Shown: one piece after another, positions 1 to 12,499 of the stretch | Layout of the letters: every line of letters begins with the position of its first letter | Numbering within the stretch: the stretch's first letter is position 1 | Source: Cercis canadensis | Taxonomy: Eukaryota; Streptophyta; Magnoliopsida; Fabales; Fabaceae | Direction of reading: 5' to 3' | DNA length: 64,000 nt | Assembly (NCBI GenBank): GCA_003255065.1 | Contig: QAOA01002596.1 | Coordinates: 676,786 to 740,785, forward strand | Notes under the pieces: generated by a model | Database searches by the model: none | Told to the model about the DNA's origin: nothing | Seen by the model: the letters and a program-made list of their open reading frames with translations, nothing else | Translations under genes and position numbers: made by a program

Positions 1-1230
1 TAAATTTAGAGTAAGTTAACATATTAGTCTTATTTGTTTCAACAACTCATTCTTTTTTGGGTAACTCATTTAAAAATATTGAAGTGTAAGAAAATTTATT
101 CTACTAACATTCTTCACCCTCATTGATTTTATCAAATATCCACACGCAAACCTAAACATGAACACATTAGTATAATCAATTAATATTTTATAATGCATAG
201 CAAGCTAAAGCCTTTAACAAAATCTACTAAAAACAACTTCACTCTCTTTATTTTCTCCGATCCCTTTCTCTTAGACTGCAATAATTAAACCCCCAACAAA
301 AATAAGTTAGAAAAGGAAACTGCAACTGAAACTTGAAGAACCCCTAGCTCATGAATATGCATTGTATCTTTATGACAAACCACATAAATGATTCACCATT
401 TTCTTCACAGATAAAACTCTTACTTTTTCAGGGTAGAATTGGCTTTTCCAGGAAAATGACAACCCCAATTCATTTATTTTAATACAGCCTAAAAGCCTCA
501 CAAGTCCAAGTTGGGATTTGGGATTCCCACCAGCTAAGAGCTAACCTTCACAAGATTCATTTCCCATTCACAGTTCACTCACACCTATGTTGAACCCTTT
601 CCCATGCAAAATTTGTGTCCAAACCCTGAATCACTTACCCTATTAGCTCTGTTTTCTTCTTGTTTTGCCTAAAGAAAATTGTTTTGTTTTTCCATCATCT
701 GCCTTCACTGCCCTTAAAGCAGAGCCAATATAGCAGCCGCCATACAGCTCTCACGAGATTTACCATCCACACCAAAACAAGAAAAGTTATCTACACATAA
801 TGTGGGAGATAGTGTGTAAGATCTGAGTGGTATAAAAAAATTTAATTAGGTTGATTAAAGTTTAGATACGTCTAATTAAATTTAATCAGATAATTGGTAT
901 ATGGTACATATTGTAAATAGCAGTAATTCAAAGAAAATTAACCTTGTACCACCCAATGAGCAGTATATGTAGTGAGCAAGTAGAGCGCTTCCAAACAAAA
1001 CCCCTCTCTCTTTAAGAAAAATGGAAAAGCTTTCACGGACTCTTATAGGTTCCAACCATGAGTTGCTGAGCAAATTGCAGTAGATTCTTTTCCTTGTGGC
1101 TTTGGCTCTGAGCCAAAGACAAGTTCATTTAATTGGGTTTTTCCTTCTTCTCCTCAATCAGCCATCACGGGCTGCTAAAAAACAACGTGTTCTTAATACT
1201 TGTTTGCTTTTTCTTTACTCCATACCATGA
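1..1230. other. Upstream flank of BXL copy 1, no gene seen
   Basis: AT-rich DNA with only short chance reading frames. The block around 575-640, including the 16-mer CCATGCAAAATTTGTG at 602-617, recurs upstream of BXL copy 2 at 6229-6244. It is therefore part of the tandem duplication unit and possibly promoter. No other structure is recognised. Confidence 0.6.
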
Positions 1231-1237
1231 TATATAG
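1231..1237 (+). promoter_or_regulatory. Probable TATA box of BXL copy 1
   Basis: TATATAG lies 88 bp before the start codon at 1319. Copy 3 has the same heptamer 93 bp before its ATG, and copy 2 has TATATAT 74 bp before. The conserved spacing in three paralogs supports a core promoter element. No transcript evidence is available here. Confidence 0.5.
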
Positions 1238-1318
1238 CCAGTTCTAGTTCCATTCGTAGGAAGCACACCCTTTTGCTTATTCTTTAAGCTCCATTACCAT
1301 TTGATTTTCAAGGCCACA

Positions 1319-2061
1319 ATGGCCTCTGCTGAAAACAGAGTACCGAAGGTGTCTGTTTTCCTCTGTTTCTCATTTTTTGTCTCCACTGTTTTTCTGGTTT
1401 CCAACCGGGTTTCAGGTCAGTCATCACCTGTTTTTGCTTGTGATATTGCCAAGAACCCGGCGTTGGCGGCTTTCGGGTTCTGCGATAAATCTTTGCCGAT
1501 TGAGCAGAGAGTAGCAGACTTGATAAAGAGGTTGACATTGCAGGAGAAGATTGGAAACCTGGTGAATTCTGCTGTGGATGTCAGCAGGCTTGGGATTCCA
1601 AGGTATGAATGGTGGTCTGAGGCACTTCATGGAGTCTCCAACGTTGGTCCAGGGACAAAGTTTTCCAGTGTCGTACCAGGAGCAACTAGTTTTCCTATGC
1701 CCATTCTCACTGCTGCTTCTTTCAACACTTCTCTCTTTGAAGCCATTGGAAGGGTAAGACTCTTCCTCTTCCACCTCATTTACCATTTTTTTAAGCTTTT
1801 CTTTTCATAGTTTGAAAAGGCTTTTGTCAAAAAGTGAGCAAAGTTTTCATCTTTCTCTTGTTTGCATATGAAAATGGTACATTTTTATTCCTTTAAGTTA
1901 GTTCTTTTTTAATATTTAGCAAAAGTTTGGTCAGATTTTTCAAATGAAATAACTTATTTGGAAAATCCTTGCTACTGTTGGGGATTTCGTGGATTACATT
2001 CATAATGGAGTCCGCCATTGATTTAAACTTTAAAGTAGAAGGGGGTGAAAATGGAAAAGAG

Positions 2062-2113
<52 letters not shown>

Positions 2114-5100
2114 TATATACATATCTTTTCCCAATGAGGGGGAGTGAAGCATTATTGATTAAGAGAAGTAGATGGGGGTAGTTAGAGGGTTGATTTTTCC
2201 ACTGTATTTTCTTTTGACGTGAAAATGGGAGCCTTTTAGGTATAAATGTATGATTGAACAATACAATAATAAATGAAATAAAATGTAGCTAAAGCATTAA
2301 TGGGAACATACGGAATTTTGATGTAGATATGCACAGGTTCCAGCTTGCATATTATTGCAAAAGCATAAGAAGAAAAGAGGGCTTGATGCTGATTGATTAC
2401 CAGTGACATAAGAATGACTAATCTCACAATGCTCATAGTACATTTTAATGGGCAATACGGAATCCGAAAGACCTATTAAAAAATCAAAATGGATGTTTCT
2501 AAAATTGGCTAGTTGATCAGGTTGTGCTCAACATAGAGTGTTTCAAATGGTGTTTATGGCTAATTTTTTGGTGATTACAGGTAGTTTCAACAGAAGCTAG
2601 AGCAATGTACAATGTGGGGTTGGCTGGTTTGACATATTGGTCACCAAACATTAACATATTCAGAGATCCCAGATGGGGGAGAGGGCAGGAGACACCAGGA
2701 GAAGACCCTTTGCTAAGTAGCAAATACGCAGTAGGGTATGTGAAAGGTCTGCAACAAACTGATGATAGTGACCCCAGCAAGCTCAAAGTTGCTGCTTGTT
2801 GTAAACACTACACAGCCTATGATTTGGATAACTGGAAAGGTGTTGAACGCTACAACTTCAATGCTGTGGTAATGTAACCTACATTTACTTAAAAAATCTA
2901 AGTGCAAGTTTAACTTTTTCTTCAGAAAATCACTTTTTCTTTCTTGCTTTGTTGTTTTGCTTTGGCTTTATTAGGTGACACAGCAAGATCTAGATGACAC
3001 ATTTCAACCACCATTCAAGAGTTGTGTGATTGATGGGAATGTTGCCAGTGTTATGTGTTCCTATAACCAGGTTAATGGAAAGCCAACTTGTGCGGACCCG
3101 GACCTCCTTAAGGGAGTTATCCGAGGCGAATGGAAACTAAATGGGCATGTTCAATCCTCCTAAATCTTTGTTAACATGGATTTAATGTTCATGCTTTTGT
3201 GAATGTTGTTTTTATACTGATATGTTTTATATGATGTATGCAGATACATAGTTTCTGACTGTGATTCATTGGACGTGATGTTCAAAAATCAACACTACAC
3301 TAAGACTCCTGAAGAAACAGCAGCCAAAGCCATTCTGGCAGGTAATTATATATAAAAAGCTACAATTTTTAACTGAATTGTTACATATTTTAAGCAATTG
3401 CTGACAACCAATTACTTTCAACATTATAATTGACAAATTTTTGGATTGTTAATCATGTAATATACCCATTTACTTAACTTTTGAGAATATTATGTATGCT
3501 TATTCTGATTCAACAGGGTTGGATCTGAACTGTGGGAAATGGCTGGGCCAATACACAGAAGGCGCTGTCAAGCAAGGTCTTGTGGATGAAGCATCCATCG
3601 ACATTGCTATCTCCAATAATTTTGCAACATTGATGAGGCTTGGTTTCTTTGATGGTGATCCAAGCAAGCAACCTTATGGAAACCTTGGTCCAAAGGATGT
3701 GTGCACCAATGGGAACCAGGAGCTCGCCCGCGAAGCTGCAAGGCAAGGGATTGTGCTGCTGAAAAACAGTCCTGGATCACTGCCTCTTAATCCCAAAGCC
3801 ATTAAATCTTTGGCAGTTATTGGTCCCAATGCCAATGCTACTAGAACCATGCTTGGAAATTATGAAGGTACCTAACTTTCCAACTCTTAATGTTTGTTTG
3901 GCACATGACTTTGACATAAAAATATGAAACCTAGTAATTTTATCAATTACTCCTTTATAGGAGCACCAATCTTGTTAAGTGTAACAGAATTTATCAGATT
4001 GTTTGCTTTTATAGTTGAAGACATGTCATCTCCACTTTCTCCTTAACATTTAATAAGTTCCTGAAGAGTTGTTCAAATAAAACTTTGTTTTGTACTTAAA
4101 AACTTTGCAGGTATCCCTTGCAAATACATATCACCCATGCAAGGCCTAACAGCTTTGGTTCCTACAAGCTATGCTCCTGGTTGTCCCAATGTGCAGTGCG
4201 GCTCTGCACAGCTAGATGACGCAAAAAAGATAGCAGCCTCTGCAGATGCTACTGTGCTTGTAGTGGGTGCAAGTCTAGCTATAGAAGCAGAAAGTCTTGA
4301 CAGAGTTAACATTCTTCTTCCAGGACAACAGCAACAACTAGTGACTGAAGTTGCAGCAGTATCCAAGGGACCTGTCATTCTTGTCATAATGTCTGGCGGA
4401 GGCATGGATGTCTCATTTGCTAAAACTAATGATAAAATCACAAGCATCTTATGGGTTGGCTACCCCGGCGAAGCTGGTGGAGCTGCCATAGCTGATGTCA
4501 TTTTCGGGTTTTTCAATCCAAGTAAGTCCCTAATAGTCCTTTCTGCATAGCAGGTACTATTTGAGCCAGACAGGAAAAACAAAAACTTTTAAGTATATCT
4601 AGTTAAACTCATATTGTGCCAATTGTGCAAGCACGAGGAAATGTGAGCCTAAACAGTGTGTATTAGCATTACTCTCTCACAAAATTTTCCTTCTAACGAC
4701 AGAAGTTTAGCACTCATGGATGATTTTCTGATGCAGGTGGAAGACTACCCATGACATGGTATCCAGAATCCTATGTAGATAAGGTACCAATGACAAATAT
4801 GAACATGAGGGCAGATCCTGCCACAGGGTACCCTGGTAGAACATACAGATTTTACAAAGGGGAAACTGTTTTTGCATTTGGAGATGGATTAAGTTATTCC
4901 AATTCAGAGCACAAAATAGTTAAAGCACCCCAATTGGTTTCAATTCCTCTAGCTGAGGATCACGTGTGCCGTTCTTCAGAATGCAAGTCACTTGCTGTTG
5001 CTGACGAGCATTGTCAGAACTTAGCGTTTGATATTCATATTAGAGTTAAGAACATGGGGAAAATGGCTGAGAGCCATACAGTATTTTTGTTCTCCACTCC

Positions 5101-5308
5101 TCCTCCTCTGCACAATGCACCTCAGAAGCACTTGCTAGGTTTTGAGAAGGTCCAGTTAACAGGAAAATCAGAAGCACTGGTTAAGTTCAAAGTGGATGTT
5201 TGCAAAGATATGAGTGTGGTTGATGAACTTGGCAACAGAAAAGTTGCCTTGGGACAACATATGCTTCATGTGGGAAACTTGAAGTATCCTTTCAGTGTGA
5301 GGATTTGA
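1319..5308 (+). CDS. BXL4-like: Beta-D-xylosidase/alpha-L-arabinofuranosidase, GH3, tandem copy 1
   Basis: A GH3 glycosidase that removes terminal xylose or arabinose from xylan, arabinan or arabinogalactan in the apoplast. Exons: 1319-1753, 2581-2868, 2975-3144, 3244-3341, 3517-3867, 4111-4521, 4737-5308; 774 aa, normal for the family. An N-terminal hydrophobic stretch ending near VSGQSS is a signal peptide. Family motifs include [28 protein letters not shown] and [18 protein letters not shown], and SDCDS with the expected nucleophile Asp303. The C-terminal part is the fibronectin-III-like region after FGDGLSYS. Intron 3 starts with GC (3145-3146) instead of GT; the paralogs have GT there. 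The loop that normally reads GADQSIEAE reads GASLAIEAE (about residues 500-508), so specificity may have shifted. The ATG at 1319 is chosen because it matches copy 3 (MASA). The closest Arabidopsis relatives from memory are BXL3/BXL4. Confidence 0.93.
2065..2110. repeat. (AT)23 microsatellite in intron 1 of BXL copy 1
   Basis: A pure AT dinucleotide run of about 46 bp inside intron 1 (1754-2580). It is absent at the same place in the other two BXL copies. Probably length-polymorphic. Confidence 0.95.
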
Positions 5309-6700
5309 AACAAGTCTTCAAATCCTTTGCACTGAGTTTCCTTTTTTCTTTCATCATTGGTTTCCTTTAACCAGAAATAAGTTACAGGAAATTTTAACAA
5401 TTTTCTTTAACTTTTCCTCATTAATTTAATCAAAAACTTGAAATCAAAATGAAGCTCTTTTACTTTCTATGAATGTTTGTCAGAGAGGCAAAGGTGGGAC
5501 CAATAACCAAAAGGTTTTTATTTATTTATTTACTTTTTTATGGAACTTCTAATGAACAATATGAATGGCAGGAAATATCATAGTCCAATTTCATCTCTCT
5601 CTCCATTCCAATCGCTCCATCTCAATGGGCACTGGAACCCTTAAGATAGAATTTTAAATACTTAATAACTAATATATATATATATATAAAATGTACTAGC
5701 CACCTAAAATCTCTTCACAGATACAACTTTTTTATTCTCATATCTCAATTTAAGAAAAATATTAGTTATGCATTTATTTGGTACTCATTTGCACAAGTTT
5801 CTCCATTTGAATCACAAAAAATAAATAAATAAATAATAATATGCTTGTAAGCTCGAATAGATATTTGTGTCTCACAAGAAAAAAAAAATGCACTTAATTA
5901 TATGCTTAGTTTGAGTGATCACAATTTACGTCCTTCATGAGGTGAATTAGAGGTCATCAGATCTAACCCCATTTAATTTGTATGTGACTTTTTTCCCTTC
6001 CCTAGATAGTAACACTCTCCTGAATTACCAAAAAGAAAAAAAGTAAATGGACTCTAAACATATACTTTTGCTAATATGATTTTAAATACATAGCTTTGTT
6101 TACTTTCTTGTCCCCGGTGGAATTAGATTTGTGTATTGAATTTACTATCCCAATCCATTGGCCTAATTCCTAGGCCCCTCACAAATTTCAGTTGTCCTCC
6201 ATGGTTCACTATCGTATAGAACTCTTTACCATGCAAAATTTGTGGGCAATTCCGAGTCATTTTTCTCCTATCCTTTATGCGATTACCATTCCCTTTCCCT
6301 CAAATCTTCACAACATAAGCCAAAAGTCATGTTACATGACTGGTTCTAATTACATGACTGGTTCTAAATCAACCTTTCTCTGTTGGCTTTCCAACTGGCT
6401 TCCCTTCCTTCAATATAGAACCAATACACGATGCCCCATATCCCTCGCGTCAGTTACAGCTTACAGGCTAAAAATACTCTTGGCACTAAAAATTCAACCA
6501 CAAACTAGAGCTTCAAAGCACTATAAAAACAACTATAGAAACTCCATTTTCAAGAAGAAAATAAATAAATAAAACAGAATAAATTGTTCTTGATTACTTC
6601 TTTCCACTTTCTTTACCCCACAAGATTATATATGACCATTTTTGTTCTTTAAAACCCTTTTCCATTTTCTTCTGAAAGTTCGAATTTTTCCTGGGTCACA
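5309..6700. other. Spacer between BXL copies 1 and 2
   Basis: 1.4 kb without a gene. The first 330 bp (3'UTR and flank of copy 1) share blocks such as GGGACCAATAA and GCTCCATC with the 3' flank of copy 2 near 11100-11250. From about 6190 it resembles the upstream flank of copy 1. The duplication unit therefore includes both flanks. TATATAT at 6627-6633 is the likely TATA box of copy 2. Confidence 0.6.
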
Positions 6701-9700
6701 ATGGCCTACAATGACAAGAGAGAAGCAAAAGCCTCAGTTTTGCTCTGTTTCTCATTTTACTTGGCCTCAGCTTTGCTGGGTTTGACACAGGTTTCAGGGC
6801 AGCAGATACCAGTGCAACCACCACCTTATGCCTGCGATGTTGCAAAAAATCCAGCATTGGCTAATTTTTCATTCTGCAATAAGGCATTGCCCATTGATCA
6901 AAGAGTAGCTGACTTGGTGAACAGAATGAATTTAACTGAAAAAGTTTGGTCCACTGTAAGTACTGCACCTGAAATTACCAGGCTTGGGATTCCCAAGTAT
7001 GAATGGTGGTCTGAGGCTCTTCATGGCGTCTCCAACACTGGCCCAGGGGTGCGTTTCGGCAATACTGTGCCGGGAGCCACTAGTTTCCCTATGCCTATTC
7101 TCACAGCTGCTTCTTTCAATATGACTTTGGTTGAAGCCATTGGAAAGGTGAGATTTTCCTAGTTTTCTTCATGTAGTATACCTTTTATGGATAACTTTAA
7201 GAGTAAAATCATTTTTTAGTACTTGAAAAATGCAGTTACTAACAAATTCATCCTCTAAAAATTTTCGGTAACAAATTGATCATTGAATTATTATTTCGTC
7301 GGATAAATTAGTCCTCCGGTAAGATCCCGTTAGTGACATTTAAAGACCAATTTGTTACCGAAAATTTTTGAATAACGAATTTGTCAGTAACTGTATTTTT
7401 TAAAAACTAAAAAAAGGTTTTACTCTAACTTTAAAGTTAAAAGTGGTTCTTTAAAAATTATTAAAATGTGTTCAAGGTCTCTTATTGATAAAATGAGGGT
7501 CTTAAAATGTTTCTCACACAAAATTACAGTTGTGAGTGCTTTGATAGTAGGATTCTTGGAATAGGAATGACTAGTCCTAGGTTTGATAAGTCTGGCTCCA
7601 TCTTGAGGTTAAATGTTATTGGATTACCAAAAAGAAAATGTGATATATTACTAAATTGAATTAAATTGGTTGCATATAGGTTATAGAATAAGGCAATCAT
7701 ATTCTTTGTACGAGGATGTGGGTTGGACCTAAGTCCCTGTATAGAGAGACCCATGCCCCGTCCAAAGAATTTGAGTGAAAATGTACACAAATTATAATGT
7801 GACACTTTAGCTCAAACAAATTCAGATTGTGTCAGAGAGTAGAGTTTGTGTGAATGTTGTGGCAAAAAGTTTGTATATATATCATTACTCATAAAAAGTA
7901 AAGGCTTGATTCTTGATTGATTACCAGTGACAATTGACAATGCTGATAGGATCTTCAAAGGACAGTTTCCAAATCCTATCATATAATCGTTCATGATATT
8001 GTCTAGTTGATATTTTGCTGCAGAGAAATGAGTTTGGTATTAACATGTAGTTACATTTACAATGGGAACTGCTGTATTTACAGGCGGTGTCAACAGAGGG
8101 CAGAGCAATGTATAATCTGGGGCAGGCTGGATTGACATACTGGTCACCAACCATTAACATATACAGAGATCCCAGATGGGGAAGAGCACAGGAAACACCA
8201 GGAGAAGACCCTTACCTCAATGGTAAATATGCGGCGGCGTACGTGAGGGGTCTGCAACAAACTGATGGTGGTGATGCCAATAAGCTCAAGGTTGCTGCTT
8301 GTTGTAAACACTACACAGCCTATGATGTGGATAAATGGAACAACGTTGATCGCTTCCACTTCAATGCACTGGTAATCTACATTTAGCTGAAAACAGCTTA
8401 AGTTAATGCCATTTTACAGAAAGGAATGTAGAAAAGAACTTATGGTTGTTTTGCTTGTGACTGTGTTTAGGTAACAAAGCAAGATTTGGAGGACACCTTT
8501 AATCCACCATTCAAGGCCTGTGTGCTTGAAGGGAATGTTGCTTCTGTCATGTGTTCCTACAACCAAGTTAATGGAAAGCCAACATGTGCAGACCAAGATC
8601 TTTTAGAGGGAATAATCCGAGGCCAATGGAAACTAAATGGGTATTTTTAATCCTCCTAAATCTTCTCTTAATATATATTTATATAAAATATATGAATCTA
8701 GGACTTACTGCAAACTTCTCTAAGATCTATTTAATCATTAATGTTTGTTTGAATTGTTGTCTTTATGCAGATATATTGTTTCTGACTGTGATTCATTAGA
8801 AGTTATTCATGATAATCAACACTACAGCAAGACACCCGAAGAAGCTGCAGCCATGTCCATTAAAGCAGGTAAAAAACTAAATCAAAAGCTACAATAGTGA
8901 CTACATGATCACACATTTTATAACCAATGACTGCAATGACTACATGATACACATTTAGATTTGACAAACTTCAATTATCTTTGCTGAATGGAAACTTGGA
9001 TTCAACAGGGTTGGATCTAGATTGTGGAAAATGGACAGGTCTTCATGGAGAGCTTGCTGTGAAGAATGGCCTTTTGAATGAGTCATTAGTTAACAGGGCA
9101 GTCACCAACAATTTCGCCACATTGATGAGGCTTGGTTTCTTTGATGGTGATCCAAAGCAGCTACCTTATGGAAACCTTGGTGCAAAGGATGTATGCAATG
9201 CAGAACACCAGGAACTAGGCCGTGAAGCTGCAAGGCAAGGGATTGTGTTGCTTAAAAACGATGCAAATTCGCTGCCTCTTAATCGCCAAAACATTAAGAC
9301 ATTGGCAGTTATTGGCCCCAATGCTAATGCTACTAGGGACATGATTGGAAACTATGAAGGTACTAATATTTACAACTCTCATAATTTGTTTTACAACATG
9401 ACTTGGCCAAATGAATATGAACTTGGGAACTAGGCCAAATCTGATAAATTTACCCTGTATTTCTCTAGTAGAAGCAACAAACTAATTAACTTGTGAAGAT
9501 TTACTTTAAAGTTGAAGAATTAGGAATTATGATCTCCATTTTCTGATAAGTCTTTTGTTTTTGTGCTGCTAACAATGTTGCAGGCATCCCTTGTAGCTAT
9601 ATATCGCCCTTCCAAGGCCTAACTGCCTTAGCTTCCTCAGCTTATGCTGCGGGTTGTGCTGATATCAAATGCGCCACAGCGGAGACAGAAGACGCCATAA

Positions 9701-10845
9701 GGATAGCAGCCTCTTCAGATGCAACTGTGATTGTAGTGGGCACAAATCTAACTATAGAAGCAGAGGGTCTTGACAGAACTGACATTACACTTCCAGGACA
9801 GCAGCAAAAATTAGTGACTGATGTTGCAGCAGCAGCCAAGGGACCTGTGATTCTTGTCATAATGGCTGCAGGAAGCATGGACATCTCATTTGCTAAAACT
9901 GATAGTAACATTTCAAGCATCCTATGGGTTGGCTTCCCTGGCCAACATGGTGGAGGTGCCATAGCTGATGTGATTTTTGGGCTTTACAATCCAAGTAGGT
10001 CTAAATTGCCTAAGCTCATATCACAAAATGCTTGCCAGTGACATAAAATTTTAAACACTCATGGATTGTTAAGAATTAATTCAACTAAAAAACTTAAGCT
10101 ATTTAACTATCCGGGCTTAGCCCAAGTGGATCAGAGTGCATGAAAAATGGGTAGAGATAATAGGGTTGTGTCCTGGTAGATGAAAACCAAAAGAAAGTCT
10201 TCAAGCCTTAAGTTATTAATAGCAAAGCCAAGAAATGATTTTTATCTCTAACATAGGTGGTTTTCTTATGTAGGTGGAAGACTACCCATGACATGGTATC
10301 CAAAAGATTATATAACAAATTTACCAATGACAACCATGAACTTGAGGGCAGATTTAACCAAAGGGTACGCTGGTAGAACATACAGATTTTACAAAGGGGA
10401 AGCTGTGTACAAATTTGGAGATGGATTAAGCTACACCAGGTTCAAGTACAGACTAGGCAAAGCACCCCAATTTGTTTCAGTTCCCCTACCAGAGGGTAAC
10501 TCATGCCGTTCCTCGAAATGCACTTCACTTGAACTTGCTAATGTGCCTTGTAAAAACTTGGCCTTTGAAATACAAATTACTGTGAAGAACATTGGGGCAA
10601 TGGATGGTAGCAATTCAGTGCTTCTGTTTGTTACTCCTCCAGCTATGTTCAATGCACCTCAGAAGCAGTTGGTAGCTTTCCAAAAGGTCTACGTTAAAGC
10701 AAAATCAGCAGCAGCTGTTACATTCAACGTAGATGTCTGCAAGGATCTGAATTTGGTTGATGAACAAGGAAATAGGCGTGTTGCTTTGGGACAATATACT
10801 TTTCAAGCGGGAAATGTGAAGCATACTTTGACACTCAAGATTTGA
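6701..10845 (+). CDS. BXL4-like: Beta-D-xylosidase/alpha-L-arabinofuranosidase, GH3, tandem copy 2
   Basis: GH3 wall glycosidase with an N-terminal secretion signal (hydrophobic segment followed by VSGQQ). Exons: 6701-7147, 8084-8371, 8471-8640, 8771-8868, 9009-9359, 9584-9994, 10274-10845; 778 aa. All introns are GT-AG. The nucleophile motif SDCDS is intact (Asp307). This is the most diverged of the three copies: [11 protein letters not shown] replaces the usual LQEKIGxL stretch in exon 1, [11 protein letters not shown] replaces [11 protein letters not shown], and the loop before the IEAEG acid/base region reads GTNLT instead of GADQS. NFS, NLT and NMT glycosylation sequons occur in exon 1. 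Intron 1 carries a foldback element (7201-7425). A second AG-GTGG acceptor at about 10257 precedes the exon 7 acceptor used here; the downstream one keeps exon 7 at 572 nt as in both paralogs. Confidence 0.92.
7201..7425. mobile_element. Mutator-like foldback MITE in BXL copy 2 intron 1
   Basis: A 225-bp element with imperfect terminal inverted repeats of about 85 bp (ends GAGTAAAATC and, on the other strand, GAGTAAAACC). It is flanked by exact 9-bp direct repeats TAACTTTAA at 7192-7200 and 7426-7434. Long inverted repeats with a 9-bp target duplication are typical of Mutator-like non-autonomous elements. It has no coding capacity. A diverged half-copy lies at 21257-21367. Confidence 0.88.
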
Positions 10846-11689
10846 AACATGTATTCAAATCCTCCGCAGTCTGCACTGAGTTTTTTATTATTTCTTTTTC
10901 GGTTTTTCTCATTTGTTTCCTTCTAAGAATCTTGGATGAGGAATCTTAGATGAGAACTAGAATAAATTCAAAAAAGGAATTGTGGATAATATTTTCCTCA
11001 TGTTCCAAGTTAATGGAATTATAAATTTGACTTGAAAATTGTTTTTTATTTATTTATTTATTTTTATTGTTTATGAATGCTTGCTAGAGATATAGAGAGG
11101 GGACCAATAATGAAAAGGTTGTTATGGCGAACCAGAAAATAGATGACAATATCCTAGATAGAAAGATCTTGGACAAAGAAATATTGAAAGAAAAAGTATA
11201 GTTAAATGGTCCAATATCGCCATTCTCTGCTCTAACTGCTCCATCGAAATGGGAATTGTAGCTTTACAATTGAAATTTCGTTACCTCAACTTGAGGATAT
11301 ATCATGCTCATCAATGTTTTATAATTTGACTTTCACACTAAATTGTTTGTGGCTGAGGAATATTAATGTTGTTATCAAAATTTATAAGTTTTGTGTATAA
11401 AATTAGAGTAGTAACCAATTTTTTTTTTTTAAAAAAAAATTGACTTTCATTTTTTTTCTTGTGGTAGATTTGACTTGCAAATTTTGAATACCTTAAATCT
11501 AGTGGACTCTTAATCTAGTGTTGAGAAACTAAAAAGTTCATCGTTCAATGGCTTAAGTTTGAGGTTATGAAAATTCGTTAATAAAGCATTTCACGTGAAC
11601 TTTATTTTAGTTCTAGCACAACTTAGTTGGTTTTTAAATTTTTGTTTACTGACCAAAAAAATAAAATAAATTTCCGCTCTCTTTGAAAT
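10846..11689. other. 3' flank of BXL copy 2, no gene seen
   Basis: 3'UTR followed by AT-rich DNA. Similarity to the 3' flank of copy 1 extends to about 11270. Nothing else is recognised. Confidence 0.55.
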
Positions 11690-11868
11690 TGAATTTAGAT
11701 TCGGCCATGTGACTTGAGTCATGTTGCTCAGATATGAACCATACATTTTATTAAAATTCATCTCAACCATTAAATGTTAATGTGTTTTAAGGGTTCATAT
11801 GAGCTTTAATGGAATGTACGGCTTAAATTTAAACAACATAACTCAAGTCACATGATTAGATCCGGGTC
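11690..11868. mobile_element. Mutator-like foldback MITE between BXL copies 2 and 3
   Basis: About 179 bp whose two halves fold back on each other: CATGTGACTTGAGTCATGTT on the left matches the complement of AACATAACTCAAGTCACATG on the right. It is flanked by the exact 9-bp direct repeat CTTTGAAAT at 11681-11689 and 11869-11877. The outermost few bases of the inverted repeats are poorly matched, so the ends are placed by the target duplication. Confidence 0.78.
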
Positions 11869-11877
11869 CTTTGAAAT

Positions 11878-12499
11878 CATATGGCTCTCAGCCTCCAAAA
11901 CTATGTTCTCACCCCTATTCCTATGATATATTTCTTATTCCTTTTTTTGTATTTCTTTTTCTGAAAACACCTCTCTTATTGCTTATATGTGAACGTTTAT
12001 TGCTTTTTCAGACATATGAATTCTAGAATGCTGCCTTCTCTAATTTACCGCAGCTTTATAAGCTTAAGAAACCGTAATGAATATACGCTTTTCCTTAAAT
12101 AACTATATATCCTTTCTTACGAAAACTTGTAATTAATTAGGCTGTGAATATAATCTTTTTGCTATAGAAACACCCTTTCTCCTTCCTAATTAATCACATT
12201 GAAAGTCTAAATTTATTACCGTAAGTGCTTTAATAAGCATTTATCCAAACTTGAACCAAAAGCAAAAGCTTGCTCAAGTCACATATGATATGGCACCTTT
12301 TTTAGAACAAGAAAAATTGAATAGCATCTCAAAAAAGGAGACAAACCCAAGAGCCATTATGGAGTCATAAGTGCTTAATTTAGTTCCTAAACAATAATAA
12401 ACTCTCCTAGTGAGGCTCTTAGTCAAAGTAACTGCCTATATATGAGGGCTTCATTTTCTTCTCCTTCATCCATTAAAGGCTGCTTTTTCTTTGCATGAA
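11878..12499. other. Upstream flank of BXL copy 3
   Basis: AT-rich spacer with no coding signal. Two TATA-like sites lie near the end: TATATATG at about 12437 and TATATAG at 12500-12506. Confidence 0.5.

Noticed and set aside
4875-4900. FGDGLSY in BXL copies 1 and 2 instead of FGYGLSY as a loss-of-function sign
   Set aside because: From memory, Arabidopsis BXL4 also has FGDGLSY, so it is a normal variant and not an anomaly.
10250-10280. Alternative exon 7 acceptor in BXL copy 2 (AG-GTGG at about 10257)
   Set aside because: Using it would lengthen exon 7 relative to both paralogs. The downstream acceptor restores the conserved 572-nt exon.
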